Of a stretch of DNA of 18,031 nucleotides, positions 6,901 through 13,188 are shown one piece after another. The notes beneath the pieces were generated by a model, which was given only the letters and a program-made list of their open reading frames with translations, ran no database searches and was not told the DNA's origin. The DNA comes from Candidatus Helarchaeota archaeon (GTDB taxonomy: Archaea > Asgardarchaeota > Lokiarchaeia > Helarchaeales > JABXJV01), in NCBI GenBank assembly GCA_013375355.1, contig JABXJV010000016.1:1-18031 (forward strand). The letters run 5' to 3'. How positions within the stretch are numbered: the stretch's first letter is position 1; each line of letters starts with the position of its first letter. A program made the translations under genes and the position numbers.

Positions 6901-8674
6901 CTCTTATGGTATTTTTCAAAGAGATATTAGTTGGCAAATTCAAGTGGAGGAACTTTGGGTGAATTTTTCTATTTCTCAAGTTACTCCTCTAACAGCCATT
7001 AAGGATATTACTGATGTTAGTATTTCAGGTCGTGTAGTTCAAAAAAACCAATTATTTAATATCTCAAATGAACAAATTGTAATCCTTTTAAATAATCTTC
7101 CATTCAATATTTTCACTACAACCAATACTACCGGCTATTTTAGTACAACTTTTAAAATTCCAAATTCAATAACTTCAGGGAGTTATATTATTAATGCTAC
7201 CACTACGAATAGTTCATATATTATATTAGATGATGATACTAATTGGAATATACAAATTGAACCTATTTGGGTTAATATTACAATATCAGAAGTTATACCT
7301 ACAGTAGCAACTAAAGGAGAAACTTCTCTTACTATTTCAGGGCAAGTTATTCATAATGGTACTGCGTTAAATATTTCAAATGAACTAATGTCGATATTAT
7401 TTAATAATAGTCAAATAAATAGATTTGTAAGAACAAACGGAACAGGTCATTTCTCAATAAATTTTATTATTCCTAATTCAGTTATGCCGGGAATTTATAT
7501 AGTTAATGCAACAACAACAAATCAATATTATAATATTTCAAAAGATGACACAAGTAAAATCATTACTATTAATTCTACAACTAGGATTCAGCAGCTAAGC
7601 TTTAATTATGGATCATTTCGAACAAATGAGATTATAATTATTAGTGGGAAAGTTTTGGACAGTGCAAATCAGGAAATACCTGGATATTTAAATAATTTAG
7701 GCGTAATTTTTAATACTAGTTTGCAACCGATAAATATTACAGGAACTAACGGAAATTTTTTAATTAATTTCACTATTCCAGCTGCACAAGCTGGTTCACA
7801 CTTTATTAATATCACTTATAATGGTTCAGGTCTTTTTCTACCTACATCATTAAGGCGGAGTATAAATATTTTTACAGCACCAAGAGTTCAGCTTTCGACA
7901 TTAACGCCTTTTGTAGTGGTCGGAGGTTTTATGATAGTTAGTGGTGAAGTTAAAGATGCTAACACTTCATATAGTATCATAGGTAGATCAGTTCAACTTA
8001 GGGTATTTAATGAGCCAGTAGCACGTTTTAGTACGGATTCTAATGGACAATTTGTATATATTCTACCAGCTATAGGTGGTATTTTTACTTTTCAAGCTTA
8101 TTTTGAAGGAAATAACGCATATGAATCTAATGAAATCACTATTTTGAGTTATACCCCTCCTGAAGATTATAGTTATGTTTGGATTATTCTAGCAATAGTT
8201 GGAATAAGTATATGTATTATTATTTTAGCTTATTGGTTACATAAGAAATGGCAAGTAAGGAAATTTATAGAATCGATTCGAATTATAAATTTTGATACAA
8301 AATTGAAATCATTATTAGATGGAAAGAGGTATAAGGAAGCAATTATATTTCTATATCAGAGTTTCTATAGTAAAATATTAGAAAAGTTAAAACGCCCTCC
8401 ACTTCCAGGAATAACCCATCGTGAACTTATGACAACGCTTGTCCAAAAAATACTATTGGATCCAACTCTAGTTTACCCATTCACATCGATTTATGAAGAA
8501 GCTCGATTTTCAAAACATGTGATAACCAATACCCTCTATTCCGAGACATACAAGTTATTCGAGAAATTAATGAGGAAGACTTTTGAAATTGAAGAGAAAA
8601 TAGAATTAGAAGAAGAAGCACCAGAAGTTCCTGAACCTGAAATTCCATCTGTGGAAACTGATATTCAAGTATAA
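3974..8674 (+). CDS. giant surface protein: degenerate transglutaminase-like domain, Ig-like repeats, membrane helix, cytosolic DUF4129-like tail
   Basis: This is a 1566-residue type of envelope protein. A cytosolic charged head (1-25) leads to a membrane helix (about 26-48). The long outer part is packed with Asn-x-Ser/Thr sequons, which supports an extracellular location. Residues about 320-425 match the transglutaminase-like core: SRDFATAFTIFLRHLNIS, then YYWTEVWIP, then WVQFDPT. The catalytic triad is broken. The Cys position is Ser355 and the His position is Tyr396, while Asp416 remains. There is no other Cys in the domain, so it is probably a non-catalytic binding fold. From about 573 to 1395 come Ig-like beta-sandwiches, including four closely similar units of about 104 residues. 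A second membrane helix (about 1402-1424) precedes a cytosolic helical domain (about 1437-1540) of DUF4129 type (DPTLVYPFTSIYEEARFS), then an acidic Glu/Pro tail. It is the first gene of the cluster and its tail is homologous to the next protein. ATG start with AAGGA 7 bases upstream. Confidence 0.85.
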   Translation: MSTRNSQDTRRETEDMSAEKYARKPITTAAFVFIILFSGIVFISILPSSTFSDPGSLTSNIPLGDFPIGAFIPPLEDLLEPDLGISPDDLPDWLKDILEDLIDNNTNLPPIIPPNITIPQDLPPMGYLGNGPFGASYTILTTPNYTPRYWRLFTYDNYDGTSWNPTNYTTEPFNYGSTFTGADIYQVQINFTLNNRTTLGLPLPTLWNSPEILNNPLFFVTPNPDITYNLIKNEYNDVFLNISNNATNQIDVIVRYNVTYNPNVNLTFIKQNVRPNPPSEGPSLLGRYLQTPNLPSINPYLQDFLSKINPISTTNNTYNTALAALEYFKTRFYYNPMATANADIYQFLANGYGDSRDFATAFTIFLRHLNISTRYIMGSIGYLSIPPYWLPLTNQYYWTEVWIPNNVGGGNWVQFDPTQVPSVMYMYKNTSYVPLKTRINDSRMETDHFDITLSANVSASNPQNRNVDNFELTAQLLKNYIPVNRTILEPIIKINFSDWTNNSYLGENQVNINNQSIVITNFTNDSVVGPHKFNASWLAVSNSTSAIVSCNGTTETYINSINGIPSSVYTNITVIRGLSTMVNIVGNLTDSLNRKPVAGQLVTIYIKESNFSVGFGYTDNNGQFQINITVPINVPSGLKHLYANFSGIFIANYSEPYPDIFIGPITGSDSNSSAYDIIIMVNTSLTKNFNPSVVYVGENFTVYGVLRFDNSTGFPSQIVNVYEYNSSGEFFVGSNTTIVGGFYSVTFFIPLDHESGVNVTFKVNTSINDPYVLNSSVAPDPPVYIKVNITIFNITPLNPVREITDVFISGRVVHSDGLFNLSNEQISILFNNSPINVFTVTNNTGHFNTTFKIPVSIQNGTYIVNATTTNVSYFVSKDDTNWNNINVQPIWVNISISNVNPLIAIKQLTEVSISGRVVHKDQLFNISNEQISIFLNNNSINIFTTTNNTGHFNTIFKIPSGILPGNYIINVTTTNVSYGIFQRDISWQIQVEELWVNFSISQVTPLTAIKDITDVSISGRVVQKNQLFNISNEQIVILLNNLPFNIFTTTNTTGYFSTTFKIPNSITSGSYIINATTTNSSYIILDDDTNWNIQIEPIWVNITISEVIPTVATKGETSLTISGQVIHNGTALNISNELMSILFNNSQINRFVRTNGTGHFSINFIIPNSVMPGIYIVNATTTNQYYNISKDDTSKIITINSTTRIQQLSFNYGSFRTNEIIIISGKVLDSANQEIPGYLNNLGVIFNTSLQPINITGTNGNFLINFTIPAAQAGSHFINITYNGSGLFLPTSLRRSINIFTAPRVQLSTLTPFVVVGGFMIVSGEVKDANTSYSIIGRSVQLRVFNEPVARFSTDSNGQFVYILPAIGGIFTFQAYFEGNNAYESNEITILSYTPPEDYSYVWIILAIVGISICIIILAYWLHKKWQVRKFIESIRIINFDTKLKSLLDGKRYKEAIIFLYQSFYSKILEKLKRPPLPGITHRELMTTLVQKILLDPTLVYPFTSIYEEARFSKHVITNTLYSETYKLFEKLMRKTFEIEEKIELEEEAPEVPEPEIPSVETDIQV
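6329..7579 (+). repeat. four tandem Ig-like repeats, 312-bp period
   Basis: Inside the giant surface protein four consecutive units begin at 6329, 6644, 6956 and 7268. The last three starts are exactly 312 bases apart and the first unit is one codon longer. Each unit begins (Trp/Lys)-Val-Asn-hydrophobic, continues with SISGRVV or a variant, LFNISNEQI, a TNNTGHF turn, FKIP, and ends with a strand of the form IINATTTN. The conserved turn between strands and the Gly in TGHF are typical of bacterial-type Ig-like domains. Units 2 and 3 are the most alike and unit 4 has diverged. Further, weaker Ig-like units flank the array on both sides. Confidence 0.85.
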
Positions 8675-8708
8675 ATTAATAAAATGTAATAAAATGGATT
8701 GATAAAAT

Positions 8709-9092
8709 ATGGCACGATCTCGTAGAAGATTAAAAACAAAGGCAATTGATGTTAAGAAAGTAGAAAAACAATTAAAATCCTTAATCGATGGTAAAAGATT
8801 TAGAGAGGCTGTAATATATTCCTATCAGATCTTTATAGAATTGATTAAGGGTCATTTAAACAAAGCCCCAACAAAAAGTCAAACATATAGAGAATTTATT
8901 ATGGGAATAATAAAGGAAACAAAATTAGATCCGACTCTAGTTTATCCATTTACAACCTTATATGAAGAAGCAAGGTATTCCCGCCACTCTATAACACCTA
9001 CTGCATATTCAGAGGCTAATCGGATGTTTGGTAAATTATTCCAACTAATTGTTGGAGAACTTGTAAGAGTTGAAGTAGTTCCAAGGAGTTAA
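8709..9092 (+). CDS. small soluble DUF4129-like protein, paralogue of the surface protein's cytosolic tail
   Basis: This 127-residue protein has no membrane helix or signal peptide. After a basic N-terminus (MARSRRRLKTK) it aligns along its whole length with the C-terminal cytosolic domain of the preceding giant protein. LKSLIDGKRFREAVIYSYQ matches LKSLLDGKRYKEAIIFLYQ, and LDPTLVYPFTTLYEEARYS matches LDPTLVYPFTSIYEEARFS. The family resembles the DUF4129 region found at the end of TgpA-type transglutaminases, where a helical domain with an EEARYS-like motif sits in the cytosol. The role is unknown. As a free copy it may compete with or pair with the membrane-anchored copy, or bridge to the MoxR ATPase; this is inference. 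It follows its neighbour by 34 bp and precedes the next by 16 bp, so it is almost certainly in the same transcript. ATG start; the upstream Shine-Dalgarno is not obvious. Confidence 0.85.
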   Translation: MARSRRRLKTKAIDVKKVEKQLKSLIDGKRFREAVIYSYQIFIELIKGHLNKAPTKSQTYREFIMGIIKETKLDPTLVYPFTTLYEEARYSRHSITPTAYSEANRMFGKLFQLIVGELVRVEVVPRS

Positions 9093-9108
9093 TTGGTGTT
9101 TTTTGTAT

Positions 9109-10845
9109 ATGGAAAAGAAAATTAAGAAAAAGGATAAGAAAAAAAAGAAAGAAAAAGAAGGTCGTATAGGCGGCAAAACTATTATTCTTTTTGTAGTTTT
9201 TGGTATTTCTTTGTTACCTTTCGTTTTATCACCTTTTGAAAATCTTATTATCCAACAAAATGATTATTCAATTTTTAATAATGGTTTAAAGGGAACTTCG
9301 GCATTTTATTATAGAACAATATCAGAATCTGGTCACATACCTTTGACCATTACATCATCCTTAAATTCTCTATATATTTTACCTAGTAAAAATACTATTC
9401 TCATAGAACTAGCTCCAGTTCAATATTTTGATCCTTTTGAAATAATGACGCTCATTGATTTTATTGCAGGGGGAGGAAAATTATTATTAGCATCCAATTT
9501 TGGCACTGGATCCGAACTTACTTTGTTAAATAATTTGATGAGTAATTTTTTTGTAGACCCATTTAAAGAGGTATTTTATGAAATGTTTTTAAATATTACA
9601 TTAACTCAGGAATTTAATTTTTCAAAAATACTTGAAGATCCGTTATTTTCAGATATTGATAAATTAACCCGTTTTATTTCGGATGAAGTAGTACAAACTT
9701 CTCCTAAATTTTCATACTGGCTTGATAATAATTTTTATTCTGGGTCTATTTATGAAGATGATCCATCAAAATCTACAATATTTTTTGAAAATCTCTTATT
9801 CAATGGATTACCCTATGGAATTATTATTGATAATATTCAAGCACCATATAATCAAGATGTTAATGAAATTCTATTAACCCAACCTACACCCTTAAATTTA
9901 GGAATAAACTTTGGCATGATTTTTGAAGATAAATTTGCGAAGGAGATTTTAGAGGGTGTAAATATTACTTTTTATGATGTAATAAATGATTTTCTAAGGG
10001 ACCCTCCACTTAATGTTTCAATAATTGTAAATAACAGTTATGATCTTAATTCAGCGATGTTAGAAATTATAAGATATTACAATATTAGTACAACTGAAGT
10101 AATTGCTCAAACAAGTTCGTCATGTTGGGTTGATACAAATGCTAATTACTATTTTGATATAATGGATATGAATGGTTCTTTTTGGATCTCTGCCCTTAGC
10201 GCAAATAAAAGAGTTTTATTAATTTCCCAACCTCAAATTTTTACTAATCTTTTTTATCTGCCTCATTTAAGCAAAAAATACGATAATTCACAATTTGCTA
10301 TGAATTTACTTAATAATTTGGCCAATAATACACCACATTTTGTAGTTTTTGATGAATCAAAACAACAAAAAACTTTTCCTTCATTCTTTAGTTTATTTTT
10401 ACGGTTTATAAATGTATCATCTGGAATTTTATTGCTAATTCCAGTATTACCTTTGTTGTTATATGCTATGTTAAGTAGGTGGCTTCCAAAAATTGAAAAA
10501 CCAAAAATCCTTAAAAAATCTAAAATTGTCAAAACAAAGGGTGAATCCATATTTAGTGAAAGAATGAAATGGTATAAACGAAAAAGACAATATAATAGAG
10601 CCATTAGTTTATTATATAGGCGATTAAAAAGAAGCATAGTAAAAAGTATTGAAATAAAAAGTTATGATCCTAATCAGACTATTGAAATTATTAAGAAAAT
10701 TAAACCTCATGTCAATATATTTAGAATGAAGCGTAATTTAGCTAAATTTGAACGTGTTGATAAAAAATTGATGAAAATAACAAATCAAACCACATTTCTG
10801 CTAGTATTTAATGAAATGAAATGGTGTTATGATCAAATAAAGTAA
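9109..10845 (+). CDS. DUF4350-domain membrane protein
   Basis: This 578-residue protein begins with a very Lys-rich cytosolic head (1-18), then a membrane helix (about 23-41). A large outer domain carrying several N-glycosylation sequons follows, then a second membrane helix (about 428-455) and a basic cytosolic tail (456-578). The outer domain reads as DUF4350, a Rossmann/glutamine-amidotransferase-like fold common in MoxR/DUF58 clusters. NTILIELAP with FIAGGGKLLLASN marks the first half. KRVLLISQPQIFTN, NLLNNLANN and HFVVFDES mark the second. No catalytic Cys-His pair of an amidotransferase is evident. The tail includes KRKRQYNRAISLLYRRLKRS, which weakly resembles the first helices of the DUF4129-like domain in the two upstream proteins. 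The ATG at 9109 is preferred over a TTG two codons earlier. GGTG lies about 10 bases upstream. It is probably a partner of the giant protein at the cell surface. Confidence 0.8.
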   Translation: MEKKIKKKDKKKKKEKEGRIGGKTIILFVVFGISLLPFVLSPFENLIIQQNDYSIFNNGLKGTSAFYYRTISESGHIPLTITSSLNSLYILPSKNTILIELAPVQYFDPFEIMTLIDFIAGGGKLLLASNFGTGSELTLLNNLMSNFFVDPFKEVFYEMFLNITLTQEFNFSKILEDPLFSDIDKLTRFISDEVVQTSPKFSYWLDNNFYSGSIYEDDPSKSTIFFENLLFNGLPYGIIIDNIQAPYNQDVNEILLTQPTPLNLGINFGMIFEDKFAKEILEGVNITFYDVINDFLRDPPLNVSIIVNNSYDLNSAMLEIIRYYNISTTEVIAQTSSSCWVDTNANYYFDIMDMNGSFWISALSANKRVLLISQPQIFTNLFYLPHLSKKYDNSQFAMNLLNNLANNTPHFVVFDESKQQKTFPSFFSLFLRFINVSSGILLLIPVLPLLLYAMLSRWLPKIEKPKILKKSKIVKTKGESIFSERMKWYKRKRQYNRAISLLYRRLKRSIVKSIEIKSYDPNQTIEIIKKIKPHVNIFRMKRNLAKFERVDKKLMKITNQTTFLLVFNEMKWCYDQIK

Positions 10846-10874
10846 AAATCGAAAAAAAATAAAAAAATATATTC

Positions 10875-10881
10875 AAGGAAG
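10875..10881 (+). promoter_or_regulatory. Shine-Dalgarno sequence of the MoxR gene
   Basis: AAGGAAG lies 9 bases before the ATG at 10891, in a 45-bp A-rich gap. It is the clearest ribosome-binding site in the cluster, which fits a need for more ATPase than membrane subunits. No separate promoter is convincing in this gap. Confidence 0.45.
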
Positions 10882-10890
10882 TTTTAAAAG

Positions 10891-11841
10891 ATGAGTACGA
10901 CTCTATCATTAAAAGATGTCAGAGATAACGCACAAAGAATTTTGTCAGAAGTTCGAAAGGTAGTTGTAGGAAAAGGAGAAGTTATTCAGAATATATTTAT
11001 TGCATTACTTTGCAATGAACATGTTCTTCTTGAAGGTGTCCCTGGCGTTGCAAAAACACACATGGCAAAAAATTTTGCTAAAGTGCTTGGTTGTTCTTTT
11101 AAAAGAATCCAATTCACCCCTGATATGTTACCCGCCGATATTATAGGCACTAATGTACTTGATGCAAAAACAGGTGATTTTATATTAAGAAAGGGTCCTA
11201 TTTTTGCAAATATTATTCTTGCAGATGAAATTAACAGAGCACCACCAAAAACTCAGTCAGCTCTACTCGAATGTATGCAAGAAAAACAAGTGACTATAGA
11301 AGGAACGAGACATTTATTAGCTCCACCTTTTATGGTGGTAGCAACACAAAATCCAGTCGAAATGGAAGGAACATATCCTCTACCCGAAGCTCAAGTAGAT
11401 AGATTTCTATTCAAGCTTATGGTAGAATACCCCACTGAAAAAGAAGAAGTTGACTTAATAAAGATGATGCACAATCCAAAAGAAGTTGAAGTTGAAAGTG
11501 TGACAAATCAAGAGACAATTGCGACTATGCAAAAATCTGTTAAAATGGTCCATGTTGATGAAGATATCATGGATTTTATTAGGGATATAGTATTTAAAAC
11601 GAGAAATGACACTCGCGTTCTTCTTGGAGGAAGTCCTAGAGTTTCTATAGGATTATTAAGAGGAGCCAAAGCTAGAGGAGCGATTTTAGGTCGAGATTAT
11701 TGTACCCCTGATGATATTAAATCCATTGCAAAGCATGTCCTTTTACACCGAATAATATTAAAACCAGAAATAGAGCTAGGAGGAGTATCCTTAGATAAAG
11801 TGATTTCAGATATGCTCAACGAAGTCGATGTCCCAACATAA
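10891..11841 (+). CDS. MoxR-family AAA+ ATPase
   Basis: This 316-residue cytosolic ATPase of the MoxR family contains every expected motif. Walker A is GVPGVAKT (49-56) and Walker B is IILADEINRA (108-117). Sensor 1 is ATQNP (151-155) and the arginine finger sits in PEAQVDRF (Arg171). GGSPRVSIGLLRGAKA gives sensor 2. MoxR proteins form hexameric rings and act with DUF58 or other von Willebrand A proteins, as chaperones that mature or remodel specific protein complexes by ATP hydrolysis. Length and domain order are normal for the family (AAA core, then the C-terminal helical lid). It is immediately followed by the DUF58 gene (24-bp gap), the usual pairing, and preceded by the DUF4350 gene. The substrate is most likely the envelope complex encoded in the same cluster, which is inferred from context. 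The start is ATG with AAGGAAG upstream. Confidence 0.95.
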   Translation: MSTTLSLKDVRDNAQRILSEVRKVVVGKGEVIQNIFIALLCNEHVLLEGVPGVAKTHMAKNFAKVLGCSFKRIQFTPDMLPADIIGTNVLDAKTGDFILRKGPIFANIILADEINRAPPKTQSALLECMQEKQVTIEGTRHLLAPPFMVVATQNPVEMEGTYPLPEAQVDRFLFKLMVEYPTEKEEVDLIKMMHNPKEVEVESVTNQETIATMQKSVKMVHVDEDIMDFIRDIVFKTRNDTRVLLGGSPRVSIGLLRGAKARGAILGRDYCTPDDIKSIAKHVLLHRIILKPEIELGGVSLDKVISDMLNEVDVPT

Positions 11842-11865
11842 AACATTTTTGAGGCAATTTAACCT

Positions 11866-13188
11866 ATGTTAACAATTCGGGCTAGGATTCTAATTCTTGC
11901 TGGACTTTTTTTTCTATTTTTAGGTTTTTCATTAATGAATTACTATTTGATATTTCTAGGTATTTTTTGCGTTTTGAGCACAGTAATTTCGATTCCTATA
12001 TTTGAATATTCTGTAGATTTGAAAGATATCGAATTTGAAAGAAATTTAGACAAAGAAAAAGTATTTGCTAATGATTTTATTCATGTAACAGTTAAATTAC
12101 GAAATATAGGAAATAGAAGCTATGAATTTATTGAGGTTTACGATATATTTCCAGAAAATTTTATCTTAGCACTAGGAGAAAACTGGATAGGTACACGTTT
12201 AGATAAGGGACAAGAAATAGAATATTCCTATGTCCTAATGGCAAAAAATAGAGGGGCATATAATTTAGGACCTACACAAGTTATTATTAGAGATCGGTTG
12301 GGCTTTCATTTTGAATCATCTAAAGTTAGAAATATTACAGAAATTATAGTGTATCCAAGTTATGAAGATGTCCGTAGGATGAAAGCATTTGCTAGCCGCC
12401 GACGTCAAGGCCTTATGTTTGGAACTCATGCTACAAGACAAAAGGGATATGGTTCTGAATTTTATGGAATTCGTCCATACATTACTGAAGATGAATACAG
12501 AAGAATTGATTGGAAAGCAACAGCAAGAACGGGAAAACATATGGTAAGAGAGTTTGAATCAGAAAAAAATATTAGGTTTCTAATACTATTGGATGCTTCT
12601 AGTTCTATGTCAAGAGGGAAAATAGAAGAAGACAAACTTGAGTATACCATTCGAGCAAGTGTGTTACTTGCAAATTTAGCTCAAGAAAGGAGAGATTCCA
12701 TAGGACTCTTAACTTTTTCTGATAAGATGCATTATTATTTGCCTCCAAAACCAGGACGTGACAATTTTTTTAAAATTCTAGATAATTTATCAAAAGTTCA
12801 AGCATCAGGAAAGAAAGTTTTATATGAAGCAATGGATTTCGTAGTAAAAAGACTTCCAAAAAGCAGTTTTTTTTTCTTATTAACTGATATGGAAGATATA
12901 AAGGATGAATTTTTAAAAGCCATACAACTTGCAAGGTCATATAATCACAATATAATAATTATAAGTCCATTTGGTCCTTGGTTTGAAGCAAGACCTGAAG
13001 AGTTAAGAGCAGTAGATCGAGCTCTTGCACAAGCAATCGCAGAAGAATTGTGGGAAAAAAGAATGAATTTAATTCGATCCTTAGCAAGACTAAATGTAAA
13101 TGTAATAAATGTTTCACCTGCAGATTACTTTCCAACAGTAATATCCGAATTTTTGAAAGCAAAAAAGAAGGGAATGGGACTAATCTAA
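11866..13188 (+). CDS. DUF58 protein with von Willebrand A-type MIDAS motif
   Basis: This is a 440-residue membrane-anchored partner of MoxR. Two hydrophobic helices (about 7-23 and 26-45) form a hairpin that leaves most of the protein in the cytosol. A beta-rich segment (about 50-165) follows, resembling the usual region before the DUF58 core. The core signature is YGIRPYITEDEYRRIDWKAT (200-219), followed by REFESEKN. The next part is a von Willebrand A-like domain with MIDAS residues DASSS (243-247), a Thr in IGLLTFSD and an Asp in LLTDMED, so divalent metal binding looks intact. A lysine-rich tail ends the protein. DUF58 proteins are thought to link the MoxR ring to its client at the membrane. 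The ATG has GAGG 11 bases upstream. The stop codon overlaps the next start by one base, indicating translational coupling. Confidence 0.93.
   Translation: MLTIRARILILAGLFFLFLGFSLMNYYLIFLGIFCVLSTVISIPIFEYSVDLKDIEFERNLDKEKVFANDFIHVTVKLRNIGNRSYEFIEVYDIFPENFILALGENWIGTRLDKGQEIEYSYVLMAKNRGAYNLGPTQVIIRDRLGFHFESSKVRNITEIIVYPSYEDVRRMKAFASRRRQGLMFGTHATRQKGYGSEFYGIRPYITEDEYRRIDWKATARTGKHMVREFESEKNIRFLILLDASSSMSRGKIEEDKLEYTIRASVLLANLAQERRDSIGLLTFSDKMHYYLPPKPGRDNFFKILDNLSKVQASGKKVLYEAMDFVVKRLPKSSFFFLLTDMEDIKDEFLKAIQLARSYNHNIIIISPFGPWFEARPEELRAVDRALAQAIAEELWEKRMNLIRSLARLNVNVINVSPADYFPTVISEFLKAKKKGMGLI

Noticed and set aside
9103..9108. TTG start two codons before the chosen start of the DUF4350 protein
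   Set aside because: An ATG at 9109 has better spacing to GGTG. The two extra residues carry no information.
10263..10637. Antisense frame opposite the DUF4350 gene
   Set aside because: It is a byproduct of A+T-rich coding DNA with no recognisable domain, lying opposite a well-supported gene.
13050..13187. 46 extra N-terminal residues, Cys- and Lys-rich, on the last membrane protein of the cluster
   Set aside because: The stretch lies entirely within the DUF58 coding region in another frame. The ATG coupled to the DUF58 stop is the normal arrangement and begins directly with a membrane helix.
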